Shown here: positions 24,503 to 32,705 of the stretch, in pieces
How positions within the stretch are numbered: position 1 is the first letter of the stretch
How the letters are laid out: every line of letters begins with the position of its first letter
Virus record (IMG/VR): IMGVR_UViG_3300017949_000004
Span: 28,249-92,248 of that record
DNA: 64,000 bases
Reading direction: 5' to 3' (one strand)
From: a virus
The notes under the pieces: generated by a model
What the model saw: the letters and a program-made list of their open reading frames with translations, nothing else
Databases searched by the model: none
Told to the model about the DNA's origin: nothing
Translations under genes and position numbers: made by a program

Positions 24503-24609
24503 TCTGATAAAGTCTTGTTTACTACTTTGGCAAGTCTACCACGTTTCATGAACTTGTGAAAAGCCTTTAGTTTCTTTTTTAATTGTTTTTTTATTTTCGT
24601 TTTTTTCAT
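24499..24609 (-). CDS. 36-aa highly basic micro-protein
   Basis: MKKTKIKKQLKKKLKAFHKF and a short tail; more than 14 Lys/Arg. GGAG five nt before the ATG, and ATGA overlaps with gene 44 upstream and the 47-aa gene downstream. May bind DNA or RNA, or the clamp loader. Confidence 0.7.
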   Translation of the reverse strand: MKKTKIKKQLKKKLKAFHKFMKRGRLAKVVNKTLSE

Positions 24610-25550
24610 TTAAACTCCACGTTTGCCATAATTTCAGTTAAGCAGGCAGTAAGATTAATTTCTTGATCTGCTACAAACGCTGCTTTATACTGATAGTCTG
24701 CAATAAGTAAAACAAGCTGAGGTATAGATTTAATCTCAGGCAGTAGAGTATCATAGATGTATCTAAAGATGCCTTGTGGATCTGTATCAACATTGTTGGC
24801 AACCCATTGTCGCATCTTACGCCAATCCTTTTCTTTCAAGGAAGCAATCAACTCCTTTGTGTTGATTTCTGCAAAGTTGCTGAGAATGCCTTCATCAATA
24901 ACACCTGCCGCAGAATACCTTTGTAGTTCATTAATAACACGTCGATAGTCTGGGAAGTATTTAATCAATAAATCTGCCAATACTTTTTCATGATACTTAA
25001 TGCCTTCAGAATTAAGAATGTCCTGCATTCTTTTCATAAAGGCACTTGCTAACTTAGGCTTATTACCGTTACCTGTTTTAAATTCAATAACCGTAGTCCT
25101 GGAATGTAGTGGACTAATGATACGATTTTTATAGTTACATGTAAAAATAAACCTACAGTTTTCAGAGAATGTTTCTATAAACGCACGTAGAGCAGGCTGA
25201 ACACTATCCTTGTTTAGATAGTCTGCCTCATCTATGATTACAACTTTTGTTTTTCCTTCAAAACTAATTGAACTAGCAAAGTCCTTAATTTTAGTTCTTA
25301 AGGTATCAATTTGCCTGCCTTCATCTGAACCGTTAATAATGATGTAATCACATCCTAACTGTTCACACAAGGCTCTTGCTACTGTAGTCTTACCTGTACC
25401 TGCGGTGCCACACAAAAGCAAATTAGGAACTTCTCCTTTATTGAGAAACTCCTTAAATGTTTTTTTAGTGTCCTCAGGTAGAATACAGTCATCAATATTC
25501 TGTGGGCGATACTTTTCTACCCATAGAAACTGCTCTGCTCTACTTTCCAT
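24606..25550 (-). CDS. 44: Clamp-loader ATPase gp44
   Basis: 314 aa (T4 319) from ATG 25550 (GGAG six nt upstream). RFC-type AAA+ domain: WVEKYRP near the N-terminus, Walker A GTAGTGKTT (48-56), Walker B VVIIDEADYL, SRTTVIEF with the SRC-like arginine. Loads the gp45 clamp. Separated from gp62 by two micro-genes, unlike T4. Confidence 0.97.
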   Translation of the reverse strand: MESRAEQFLWVEKYRPQNIDDCILPEDTKKTFKEFLNKGEVPNLLLCGTAGTGKTTVARALCEQLGCDYIIINGSDEGRQIDTLRTKIKDFASSISFEGKTKVVIIDEADYLNKDSVQPALRAFIETFSENCRFIFTCNYKNRIISPLHSRTTVIEFKTGNGNKPKLASAFMKRMQDILNSEGIKYHEKVLADLLIKYFPDYRRVINELQRYSAAGVIDEGILSNFAEINTKELIASLKEKDWRKMRQWVANNVDTDPQGIFRYIYDTLLPEIKSIPQLVLLIADYQYKAAFVADQEINLTACLTEIMANVEFK

Positions 25551-25578
25551 CACTTACTCCATAATATAATAAAAAAAC

Positions 25579-26133
25579 TTACTTACCAATTCGCTCTTTA
25601 ATGTCAGCGGTATCATTTAGTGTAAGTTCAATGTGCCGTCCACCTTTCAAATAAGTTAGCACAGTTTGAGGATCAGATACTTCATATGGATCCTCAGGGT
25701 GGTTTGCAGATTTACCTGGCTCTTCAAACAGCTTTTCTACTTCGCCGTTATTAACAACCATTGCATATCTCCAAGACCTAATACCAAAGCCTAAATTGTC
25801 TTTGGCGACAAGCATATTCATAGAATGTGTAAACTTAGCAGAACCATCTGGGATAAGTTTAACATTTTTAATTCCCAAGTCCTTTGCCCACGCATTCATT
25901 ACAAAAGTGTCGTTGACACTTAGGCAATATACTTCGTCAATGCCATGCGCTTTAAACTCATCATAGAGTTCGTCATAGCCAGGTAATTGATAGTTAGAAC
26001 ATGTAGGAGTAAATGCACCTGGCAGTGCAAACAATACTACACGCTTACCTTCAAATACTTCTTTAGATGTTAGTTCAGCCCATTCGCTATCTACACGAAC
26101 AGGCCAACTAAGATCAGATACTAAATTAAGCAT
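25579..26133 (-). CDS. Peroxiredoxin (Prx5/redoxin type)
   Basis: 184 aa. PGAFTPTCS (38-46) has the peroxidatic Cys45 with the conserved Pro/Thr; SWRYAMVV carries the Arg of the active site. Reduces H2O2 or organic peroxides with thiol donors, perhaps the phage glutaredoxin (34849-35079). Located inside the replisome operon between 45 and 44, with GGAG before the ATG. Confidence 0.93.
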   Translation of the reverse strand: MLNLVSDLSWPVRVDSEWAELTSKEVFEGKRVVLFALPGAFTPTCSNYQLPGYDELYDEFKAHGIDEVYCLSVNDTFVMNAWAKDLGIKNVKLIPDGSAKFTHSMNMLVAKDNLGFGIRSWRYAMVVNNGEVEKLFEEPGKSANHPEDPYEVSDPQTVLTYLKGGRHIELTLNDTADIKERIGK

Positions 26134-26136
26134 CTT

Positions 26137-26310
26137 TTATTCTCCATCACTGAAAGGATCAAAAGTTTCATTAAGAATTTTTTTAATCATAGTCAAAGCT
26201 TGATTAGGTCTAGTGAAGATAAATTCTGCACCATCATCTGAATTAGAAACTTCAAGTACCCAACCATTGGATACTTCCCTTAGGTTAAAATTTAATTTTC
26301 CTTCTTCCAT
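26137..26310 (-). CDS. Small acidic protein, unknown
   Basis: 57 aa from ATG 26310 (GGAG upstream inside the gp45 stop region); the longer 26340 start lies within gene 45. Predicted beta-hairpin plus helix; ends DPFSDGE. Between clamp and peroxiredoxin in one operon; a clamp or replisome partner is possible but not shown. Confidence 0.65.
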   Translation of the reverse strand: MEEGKLNFNLREVSNGWVLEVSNSDDGAEFIFTRPNQALTMIKKILNETFDPFSDGE

Positions 26311-26311
26311 A

Positions 26312-26974
26312 TTATTCTCCAATTTCTGAAGAGCGTTCAAGTGCCAACCAATACTTAAGATCAGATTTGCTGTTCTGTAAGAACATAAACTTCTTCTTAG
26401 AGATTGTAACCTTGTATGATCCAGGAACTACTTTTAAATTTTCAATCTGCAGTCTTGCATCAAACTCTACAGTAGCATCACCAATAACTTGCTTAAAGCT
26501 GTTACTCTTAGGCGTGCTAGGATCACCTACAGTAAGTGTTACCTTACCACCACTTGCCACGATACTTAGCATAGGTGCACCTGTAATCGCGGCTGCTTTC
26601 ATAATCATACCCAAGTTTTCTGAGGACAAGTCGAATGAGTAGAAATCATCTACATCAATAGTCTTGTCGGGAGCAGAAACAATAATGTTAGGGTCTGCAT
26701 AAAAGTATTCAAACTCACTACTACCTTTAATCACTTTAAGAGATTCATCACCAAACTCTACGTCGGTGTCCTCCATAAGTGTAAGTAAAGCAAGTAAGCT
26801 ATTAAGATCATAGATAGCGAACTCTTTATCAAAAGTTTCATCTACGACTGCTCGTGCGAAAATGTTCTTTCCTGTACTAATTGTAGAAAGAACATTTCCT
26901 TGTCGAACGAGAATGTTGGAATTTACCGTTGCGAAATTCTTAAGAACTTCGAGGGTAGTTTTACTGATTTTCAT
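26312..26974 (-). CDS. 45: Sliding clamp gp45
   Basis: 220 aa (T4 228). MKISKTTLEVLKNFATVNSN and LALERSSEIGE at the C-terminus match T4 gp45; the ring keeps gp43 on DNA and activates late transcription with gp55 and gp33. Early promoter at 27006-27034. Confidence 0.95.
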   Translation of the reverse strand: MKISKTTLEVLKNFATVNSNILVRQGNVLSTISTGKNIFARAVVDETFDKEFAIYDLNSLLALLTLMEDTDVEFGDESLKVIKGSSEFEYFYADPNIIVSAPDKTIDVDDFYSFDLSSENLGMIMKAAAITGAPMLSIVASGGKVTLTVGDPSTPKSNSFKQVIGDATVEFDARLQIENLKVVPGSYKVTISKKKFMFLQNSKSDLKYWLALERSSEIGE

Positions 26975-27005
26975 AATATAGTTTACTCCATTATTAAGTC
27001 CGTAT

Positions 27006-27034
27006 ATTATACGAACAAATTCAAATTAAGTCAA
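27006..27034 (-). promoter_or_regulatory. Early (sigma-70) promoter for gene 45 operon
   Basis: Minus strand TTGACT (27034-27029), 17 nt, TATAAT (27011-27006). Confidence 0.9.
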
Positions 27035-27051
27035 GTGTTTGGTGTACCGTT

Positions 27052-27405
27052 TTATAGATTAGATACTGCTGCTAGCATATCTGAATGTGTAACAGGCTGA
27101 CCATTAACAGTAACTTCAATAGTAATACCGTCTGCTTCAGCTCTTTCTCGCATATCAGTCATTACAGCCTGTCCATCATTTTGCAATAAAACTCTTAAAT
27201 GATTTTGCCAAGATTCCAAGTCTGGCGCTGTATGAGTGGCAATAAGCTGTAATCCTGTCTCACCAAACTGATAAGATAACTCAATATTGTTATCCACAAT
27301 GGATGCCATTCTCGCATTATCCCAATCCATTTGTTCTACAGAAGGAGACGTAAAGTCTATGTCTGTATTGGGACGGGTATATGTGTATACAACGACGTGT
27401 GCCAT
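27052..27405 (-). CDS. Unknown late protein
   Basis: 117 aa, not recognised. Begins MAHVVVYTYTRPNTDIDF with beta character, then Trp/Asn-rich and acidic helices. AGGAG before the ATG; late promoter 36 nt upstream, so a virion or late role is possible. Confidence 0.65.
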   Translation of the reverse strand: MAHVVVYTYTRPNTDIDFTSPSVEQMDWDNARMASIVDNNIELSYQFGETGLQLIATHTAPDLESWQNHLRVLLQNDGQAVMTDMRERAEADGITIEVTVNGQPVTHSDMLAAVSNL

Positions 27406-27439
27406 TTTTTATTCTCCTAGTTTAGGGTTAAGTGCCTAC

Positions 27440-27715
27440 TTATTTATAATTCCTATCATGTTCATTTAATGCTAAAAGGGCATAATGTAGGATTTTAAAT
27501 AAATCCTTTCTATTAAATCCATCCTTTTTGCCATATCGTTGTGCATACTTTAGAACATTTCCTAAAAAGAATCCCATACCGTGTCCGCAGTCCATAATGA
27601 ACTCAGAGGATTGGAATTGAGATTTGCTATAATGTTGATTGTATGTAACATCCACATACTCTTTTAACTCTTGAATGAGTTGATCTTCGTTAAATTTATA
27701 ATTGGGCTTTGGCAT
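27440..27715 (-). CDS. DUF3310-like protein
   Basis: 91 aa. GFFLGNVLKYAQRYGKKDGF and DLFKILHYALLAL match the DUF3310 (SaV-like) domain common in phages, whose role is uncertain though it has been linked to nucleotide kinases. The start overlaps the upstream oxygenase-like gene by 20 nt. Confidence 0.8.
   Translation of the reverse strand: MPKPNYKFNEDQLIQELKEYVDVTYNQHYSKSQFQSSEFIMDCGHGMGFFLGNVLKYAQRYGKKDGFNRKDLFKILHYALLALNEHDRNYK
27441..27448 (-). promoter_or_regulatory. T4-type late promoter for 27405-27052
   Basis: Minus-strand TATAAATA in the stop region of the DUF3310-like gene. Confidence 0.7.
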
Positions 27716-28232
27716 CTGTTAATCTCAAATAAGTAAATAAGATATATCTATCTTTTGTATCCTCTGGAATGCACAGCTTATGTAAAAATGTGCATGGGAA
27801 AATAGATATATCACCTCGAACGTGCGGTAAGTCTGCACCTGCTATTGGGAGCTTAATAAATCCGTCGGTACTATTTAGTGTACACAATAGCATCCAACGT
27901 CTTTTATGTGTACCATAGTTATCAAAGAAGGATTGTACTTCTACACCTTTAGGTATTTTACAAAGGTAAGGTGCTTCCCATTCTAAACTTTCATGTTCTA
28001 AATCATCATGAAGCGGTGCCTCTTCCATTAGTCCTTTGTATGAACCTAGTACAGAATTAAAATTATTATACATACCTGCCATAGGTTTTAATGCCCCTAC
28101 GTCAGTATGTATTTTTATTCCTCCGGCATCTACTGCCGTTTTTAGACCTTTTTTGGATATAGATACGAGCTCCCGACAAACATCTGCCGGGAGTGCTTTT
28201 CCGAACCTACGAATAAAGTTAGAAAGTTTCAT
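27696..28232 (-). CDS. 2OG-Fe(II) oxygenase-like protein, possibly degenerate
   Basis: 178 aa. The fold-start FGKALPADVCRELVSI and the cupin-like RGDISIFPCTFLHKLCI resemble P4H/PiuC-type oxygenases, but the HxD is unclear (HTD occurs early, at about residue 42). Either a divergent family or an inactive relative. Overlaps cobS-like gene by 14 nt. Confidence 0.5.
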   Translation of the reverse strand: MKLSNFIRRFGKALPADVCRELVSISKKGLKTAVDAGGIKIHTDVGALKPMAGMYNNFNSVLGSYKGLMEEAPLHDDLEHESLEWEAPYLCKIPKGVEVQSFFDNYGTHKRRWMLLCTLNSTDGFIKLPIAGADLPHVRGDISIFPCTFLHKLCIPEDTKDRYILFTYLRLTDAKAQL

Positions 28233-29388
28233 CGAACTCGTCTTGCTCCTGTGCTTCTATAGGCTGAGGATTAGTTGGATCAACCTTTGTATACAAATCT
28301 ACAAACGCTGCCTTTGTATCCTCATCAAACCTATTTACACAAAGTTGAACAGCCTTTAGCTTGTCTTTAAACATGGCGTATGCGTTTACAATGTGCTCAA
28401 GTCGACGGGTACTAACTAGCTCGTCTATGGCACCCTCGAAGTAAGTCTTACGAATTACCTCGGACCATGTTACAAGGTGTGTAGCAAATTCTTCATCTAT
28501 ACACTCTGCCTTAGCCATCTTGTTGAGAACAATCTTTTTCTCAACGGCTGCTGTAGGATACTCCTGCTCCACGGTGATAGCAAACCTCTCCAGGAACGCC
28601 TCGTCTAATAGTTGGGCGCTGATAAATTTGCCGTCATCTGAACCACGGCCTTTTGTATTAGCGGTTGCTACTACTGTAAACCCTGGAGCAGGAGCGACGG
28701 TCTCGCCAGTCTTCTTGTTGAAATACGCTTTACCTTCAAGGATGGCCTGGAGACACATCAACTTGTTGGATCCGCGGTCTACTTCATCAAGGATAAGAAC
28801 CGCGCCACGTTTCATGGCGGTGAGGACCGGTCCTTCTCGATAGACGACGTTACCATCAACTAGGGTATTGCCACCGATCAAATCATCTTCGTCGGTTTCA
28901 ATACTAATGTTTACACGAATCGCCTCACGTTTTAGATTCGCACATACTTGTTCTACCATCGTAGTCTTACCGTTACCGGAGAGACCTGAGATAAAAATTG
29001 GATAAAACATTGCTGACTCTAATACACGCTTAAGGTCTCGGTAGAAACCAAATGGGACAAATGTCGTGTCCTTCTGCGGTACCAAGTTCTGAATGTCTAC
29101 GGTTAGTTTTGCCTGTGTAACAACCTTAGCCTCAGGAGTAACAACCTCAAGGATTGGCTTGGCTACAGGCTTAGGTGCGCTAACAATTGGAGACATGTTA
29201 CCTTGGAACATGCCTGCTAGGTTATAAACACCTCGGCTAATTTTATAGTCGTCCTTGTTGACAATCCAACCTGGAAAAGCTAGTCCAAGTTCTTCGGCTG
29301 TCCTAAGGATGTCAATACGCTTAAAGATGCCATCGGCATTGTCTTTTTCTTTAAGAGCATTAATAAGTATTTTACGATCATTTTGCAT
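28219..29388 (-). CDS. cobS: CobS/MoxR-like AAA+ ATPase
   Basis: 389 aa from ATG 29388 (GAGGA upstream). Walker A GLSGNGKTT (135-143), Walker B AVLILDEVDRG, and a MoxR/CobS-type region with TANTKGRG and LLDEAFLERF. In bacteria CobS with CobT drives cobalt chelation in aerobic cobalamin synthesis; marine T4-like phages carry homologues whose role is unproven. The N-terminal 100 residues are not typical of chelatase and may be an adaptor. Own early promoter shared in sequence with cobT. Confidence 0.88.
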   Translation of the reverse strand: MQNDRKILINALKEKDNADGIFKRIDILRTAEELGLAFPGWIVNKDDYKISRGVYNLAGMFQGNMSPIVSAPKPVAKPILEVVTPEAKVVTQAKLTVDIQNLVPQKDTTFVPFGFYRDLKRVLESAMFYPIFISGLSGNGKTTMVEQVCANLKREAIRVNISIETDEDDLIGGNTLVDGNVVYREGPVLTAMKRGAVLILDEVDRGSNKLMCLQAILEGKAYFNKKTGETVAPAPGFTVVATANTKGRGSDDGKFISAQLLDEAFLERFAITVEQEYPTAAVEKKIVLNKMAKAECIDEEFATHLVTWSEVIRKTYFEGAIDELVSTRRLEHIVNAYAMFKDKLKAVQLCVNRFDEDTKAAFVDLYTKVDPTNPQPIEAQEQDEFDETF

Positions 29389-29431
29389 AATATAAGTCCT
29401 CACAAATATATCAATTTCTTCAGTTTATGTG

Positions 29432-29482
29432 TATATGATAGCACCTTTTACGCTAAAAGTCAAGCATTTTTTTGACTTTTTT
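29432..29482 (-). repeat. 51-bp direct repeat carrying early promoter (copy 1, before cobS)
   Basis: Identical over 51 bp to 31757-31807. It spans the -10, spacer, -35 and upstream A-tracts, so the two genes have the same promoter. Confidence 0.95.
29435..29463 (-). promoter_or_regulatory. Early (sigma-70) promoter for cobS-like gene
   Basis: Minus strand TTGACT (29463-29458), 17 nt, TATCAT (29440-29435); A-tracts just upstream. Confidence 0.85.
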
Positions 29483-29512
29483 GCATCTTTTTTGCCCAAG
29501 TATATCAACATG

Positions 29513-31723
29513 TTAGGCTACCATATCCATAAAGGTATTCAAAAACACCTTGTTCTGTACTTTATTCTTGTTGAAATTGCGGAAGCCTCGGAGAAGATCG
29601 CCCTTACTGTTGGATTTCACTTCTAGTTCTGTTTCCTCAATATTGAGCGCTGATCCACCCTTGAGGAGTATCCTGGCATCAAAGCCTATAACATCGTTTA
29701 CAACAAGCATTCCTTTGCTACGACTATCTTTCCAGAGATCCTCAAAATCTGTCCAGGTAGCTTTAGGGTTGTTCATGCGATAGTAAATATTAAACTCGTT
29801 TTCAACGCAATTCTTATTCCAATGAGTTAGGTAGAAGTTCACAACTCTAGAACCTGTGTATTGCTTGTAAATTTCTAACAAGCAAGCTGTCTGTTGAGCC
29901 CAAGTTCTAGCATAATAGTTATACTTGGAAGTAATGTGAATGCCTTTGTAGCGTGCTGTGACGTTACCTGTGTTCATATAATCTGGATATGAACCATCTT
30001 CGATTCTATATTTCAAGCTGTCTGTAGCACTGCCGTCTGTAATGAATATGCTATTCAATACCTGTACCTTATGCTTCTGCCTAAACTCTTTGGCAATTTG
30101 CATTCCTAAGATAATTGTAGAATTAAGAGGAGTGCCTGAAAAATCTAGATGTTTGGTAGCAACTTCTGACCAAATTTTCTGATCTCGGTATGCTTTGCGA
30201 TTGAGAAAACATTGCTTAAGCAACAGCATGTGTTTCATAGCCATTTTTGTTTGAGAAGCAGACCAAGTAGAATTAAATAACTCTCTTAGTTTACAGTCTG
30301 AAGTCTGTAGACATGCCTCACCAATTTCGGGGGAGTTGGCATATACGTTTTCGCCTTCAGCACCCCAAAGATCTGCTGTAGTAAATCCATATACTTCATA
30401 TGGAATGTTTACTTTACGACAGAACATAATTTGAATGAGTAGCTGATCAACGGTGCCTGCAAAGTGATTGTGCATACTACCCGACATATCTACATACATA
30501 AGCATGCCGTGATTCTTACCTTCAGGAACCATAGTGGATTGCTTAAACAAATCCTCAGATATTTTGTATGCCCACAGCTTGTTTTCGTTAAGGTCTCCTG
30601 TCTTGCTCATACGAATTTTAGACAGTACCTTTGCTTTGCGCTTCATTTCAAACTGTTGAACCATATGATTAACATGGCTGGTATTAGTTCTAAGGAACTC
30701 TTTGTACAAGTCGTTGCCATAGTCATCGTTATTCATCTTGGTGCCCTGGCGCCATCCATCTGCATAGAAATTGAATGCCTTGTGTATATCACCGTAAATT
30801 TCTTTACCTGTAATTAGATGATCTTTCCAGTTTGACATTGTAGGAACATCAAAGTAACTATGCTTTTCGCTTTCTTTCTTAACCAACTTGTCTTCGTTCT
30901 GACGAAATGCCTCATCTGTAAGTGAAGTTGGCTCGTCGGATCTGATTGCATCTCGAACATTATTAGATGCCATATTGTCCTGTGGCTCTTCCTCTTCTTC
31001 AGACGAGGATTCAGCGTCACCTGAAGTTGAACCTTCTTCCTCGGTCTCTTCTTCTTCGGACTCTTCGTCTTGTTCGCCAAAGTTTGAAGTCATTTCACCG
31101 AAATCTTCTTCGTCTATTTCTTCAAGTTCTTCGTCGCTAAAGTTTGAAGACAAGCTTTCTTTGTCTTTTTCTAGATCTTCTGTAGCCTGTCCGTATATAT
31201 CTTGAGCAAGAGCTTCTACGTCTTCCCAAGTTTCGGTTTTCAAACAACGATCTACAAGCAATTGTTCTGCATCTGTAAATTGAATGTTTAAAAAAGAGCC
31301 AACTTTAAAGTGTAGGTTAATCCGATCAATGAGGGGAAGTGTATTGGGGTCTAAATCTTTGACACCGAAAAAGTCTCGATTGAAAAGTTCTCGATATCCT
31401 TCGTAAAAAGACTTAACAAGGCCTGGATACATTGCCTTAATCTTACGTTCAATCCTAGCATCTTCAACAACATTAAGAAAAGGCTTAAGGCGCTGATCGT
31501 CTACAATAGCGTCATGCCAACCTTGTTGAGGAGTGTTGAGTGCGTGGGATACTTCGTGTCCTACAAGCAGATCGTACAAGGAAGCGTTGATGTCGCCCCA
31601 ATTAGGTAATACGATTTTACGAGTTTTGAGATCAAAAGCTGCGGTAGGGACATTACGATGTTCAATCTTAAGGTCCTCGGTCGCTAACAGCTTTGCTAAT
31701 ATTGATTTTGTTTCTATTAACAT
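29513..31723 (-). CDS. cobT: CobT/VWA-domain protein with HExxH motif
   Basis: 736 aa. HEVSH (56-60) with Glu87 downstream (VVEDARIE) suggests a zinc-peptidase-like N-terminal domain. Residues about 183-250 are extremely acidic, as in CobT. A von Willebrand A domain starts near residue 405: DMSGS (412-416) is the metal ion-dependent adhesion site. It pairs with the AAA+ CobS. Whether it is a cobalt chelatase part or a MoxR/VWA chaperone or protease is not clear; the HExxH favours a remodelling or peptidase role. Confidence 0.85.
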   Translation of the reverse strand: MLIETKSILAKLLATEDLKIEHRNVPTAAFDLKTRKIVLPNWGDINASLYDLLVGHEVSHALNTPQQGWHDAIVDDQRLKPFLNVVEDARIERKIKAMYPGLVKSFYEGYRELFNRDFFGVKDLDPNTLPLIDRINLHFKVGSFLNIQFTDAEQLLVDRCLKTETWEDVEALAQDIYGQATEDLEKDKESLSSNFSDEELEEIDEEDFGEMTSNFGEQDEESEEEETEEEGSTSGDAESSSEEEEEPQDNMASNNVRDAIRSDEPTSLTDEAFRQNEDKLVKKESEKHSYFDVPTMSNWKDHLITGKEIYGDIHKAFNFYADGWRQGTKMNNDDYGNDLYKEFLRTNTSHVNHMVQQFEMKRKAKVLSKIRMSKTGDLNENKLWAYKISEDLFKQSTMVPEGKNHGMLMYVDMSGSMHNHFAGTVDQLLIQIMFCRKVNIPYEVYGFTTADLWGAEGENVYANSPEIGEACLQTSDCKLRELFNSTWSASQTKMAMKHMLLLKQCFLNRKAYRDQKIWSEVATKHLDFSGTPLNSTIILGMQIAKEFRQKHKVQVLNSIFITDGSATDSLKYRIEDGSYPDYMNTGNVTARYKGIHITSKYNYYARTWAQQTACLLEIYKQYTGSRVVNFYLTHWNKNCVENEFNIYYRMNNPKATWTDFEDLWKDSRSKGMLVVNDVIGFDARILLKGGSALNIEETELEVKSNSKGDLLRGFRNFNKNKVQNKVFLNTFMDMVA

Positions 31724-31756
31724 ATTAAGAATGTCCTCACATTTCTATATTATGTC

Positions 31757-31807
31757 TATATGATAGCACCTTTTACGCTAAAAGTCAAGCATTTTTTTGA
31801 CTTTTTT
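31757..31807 (-). repeat. 51-bp direct repeat carrying early promoter (copy 2, before cobT)
   Basis: Exact copy of 29432-29482. Spacing to the respective ATG differs slightly. Confidence 0.95.
31760..31788 (-). promoter_or_regulatory. Early (sigma-70) promoter for cobT-like gene
   Basis: Minus strand TTGACT (31788-31783), 17 nt, TATCAT (31765-31760). Confidence 0.85.
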
Positions 31808-31827
31808 TGCCTAATAAAATCAAGCAC

Positions 31828-32187
31828 TTAGTGCTGATGATCGCAGTCTTTATGCTTTAGGGCTTCAATTGCTACCTTTCCGCACCCTTGATATCCTGCC
31901 CACTGTGAGCTACAAGGGAACGCATTGGAGTATGCCTCATAATGGCTATGGGCACGTCTTCGGTAAGTGTAATGTGTATGATGCGGATTAGGTACCACTA
32001 CAGTATGTCCATCTACAATAACTACCGTGCTAGAGTTACCATGGTGATGATGGTCTTCTCGACGTTCCAAAGCTTTTCCAATAAAAACTCCGCCGATAAC
32101 ACCGGCAATGACATCTTTAGTGTCTGCCGCTTCTGCCGGCAATGTTATTAAAGATGCTGCTAGACCTGCAATAACTAATTTTTTCAT
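31828..32187 (-). CDS. Exported His-rich glycine-zipper protein
   Basis: 119 aa. Signal peptide MKKLVIAGLAASLITLPAEA with an AEA cleavage site near residue 20. A glycine-rich VIAGVIGGVFIGKAL stretch follows, then REDHHHHGN and many His (PNPHHTHYTYRRRAHSHYE), and a Cys pair and HKDCDHQH end. Exported to the periplasm, probably binding metal ions. Adjacent to cobT and lysozyme; may bind Co, Ni or Zn, or act in lysis. Confidence 0.75.
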   Translation of the reverse strand: MKKLVIAGLAASLITLPAEAADTKDVIAGVIGGVFIGKALERREDHHHHGNSSTVVIVDGHTVVVPNPHHTHYTYRRRAHSHYEAYSNAFPCSSQWAGYQGCGKVAIEALKHKDCDHQH

Positions 32188-32211
32188 AAAAATCTCCTAA
32201 TTAGTTTGTAT

Positions 32212-32240
32212 ATAATAAATGTTTTAATACCATTTGTCAA
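32212..32240 (-). promoter_or_regulatory. Early-type (sigma-70) promoter for His-rich protein
   Basis: Minus strand TTGACA (32240-32235), 17 nt, TATTAT (32217-32212); the spacer begins like that at 9501-9517 (AATGGTAT). Confidence 0.8.
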
Positions 32241-32258
32241 TACACAAGGAGACCAAAA

Positions 32259-32705
32259 TTAAACGTTTTCCAATCTAACCATTAAGCGTTCTGCTCTATT
32301 ACTTACCTGCTTATGCCAGCGACTGTCTCTACCTTCTACTGCGGCGGTCTTCCAATCCCCTTTGACTAACGCTTCATTCATTTTTTTAAACTTGCTTAAT
32401 CTTGTTCTACCCATGTTGAACATCATATTAACTAGAATTTGTTGGACTTCGTCTGGAAAATCTCCAAAACACCCTTCGCCGTATAAAGCGTTACACTCTC
32501 CGATGGCAAGGTCCAAATCTCTATCAAATACTTCCCGGACTCTTTCCTCGTCCACTGGAGTTCCAACCTCTTTTCCGAATTCCGGGTCACCCTCAATGAT
32601 GAGGTGTCCGACTCCGAAAGTAGGATATCCGAGGTGGTCTTTGTATACTTCATATACTACTCCCTCGTCTATCTTTAACTGTTCAAATACTGCTTCTCGG
32701 TTCAT
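32259..32705 (-). CDS. e: T4-like lysozyme (endolysin, GH24)
   Basis: 148 aa (T4 164). Catalytic Glu14 (DEG), Asp23 and Thr29 (YKDHLGYPTFGVGH) match T4 E11-D20-T26; the C-terminal lobe has MFNMGRTRLSKF and SRWHKQVSNRAERL like T4. Cleaves peptidoglycan for lysis; no signal peptide, so it needs a holin (candidate at 12333-12659). AGGAG before ATG. Confidence 0.95.
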   Translation of the reverse strand: MNREAVFEQLKIDEGVVYEVYKDHLGYPTFGVGHLIIEGDPEFGKEVGTPVDEERVREVFDRDLDLAIGECNALYGEGCFGDFPDEVQQILVNMMFNMGRTRLSKFKKMNEALVKGDWKTAAVEGRDSRWHKQVSNRAERLMVRLENV

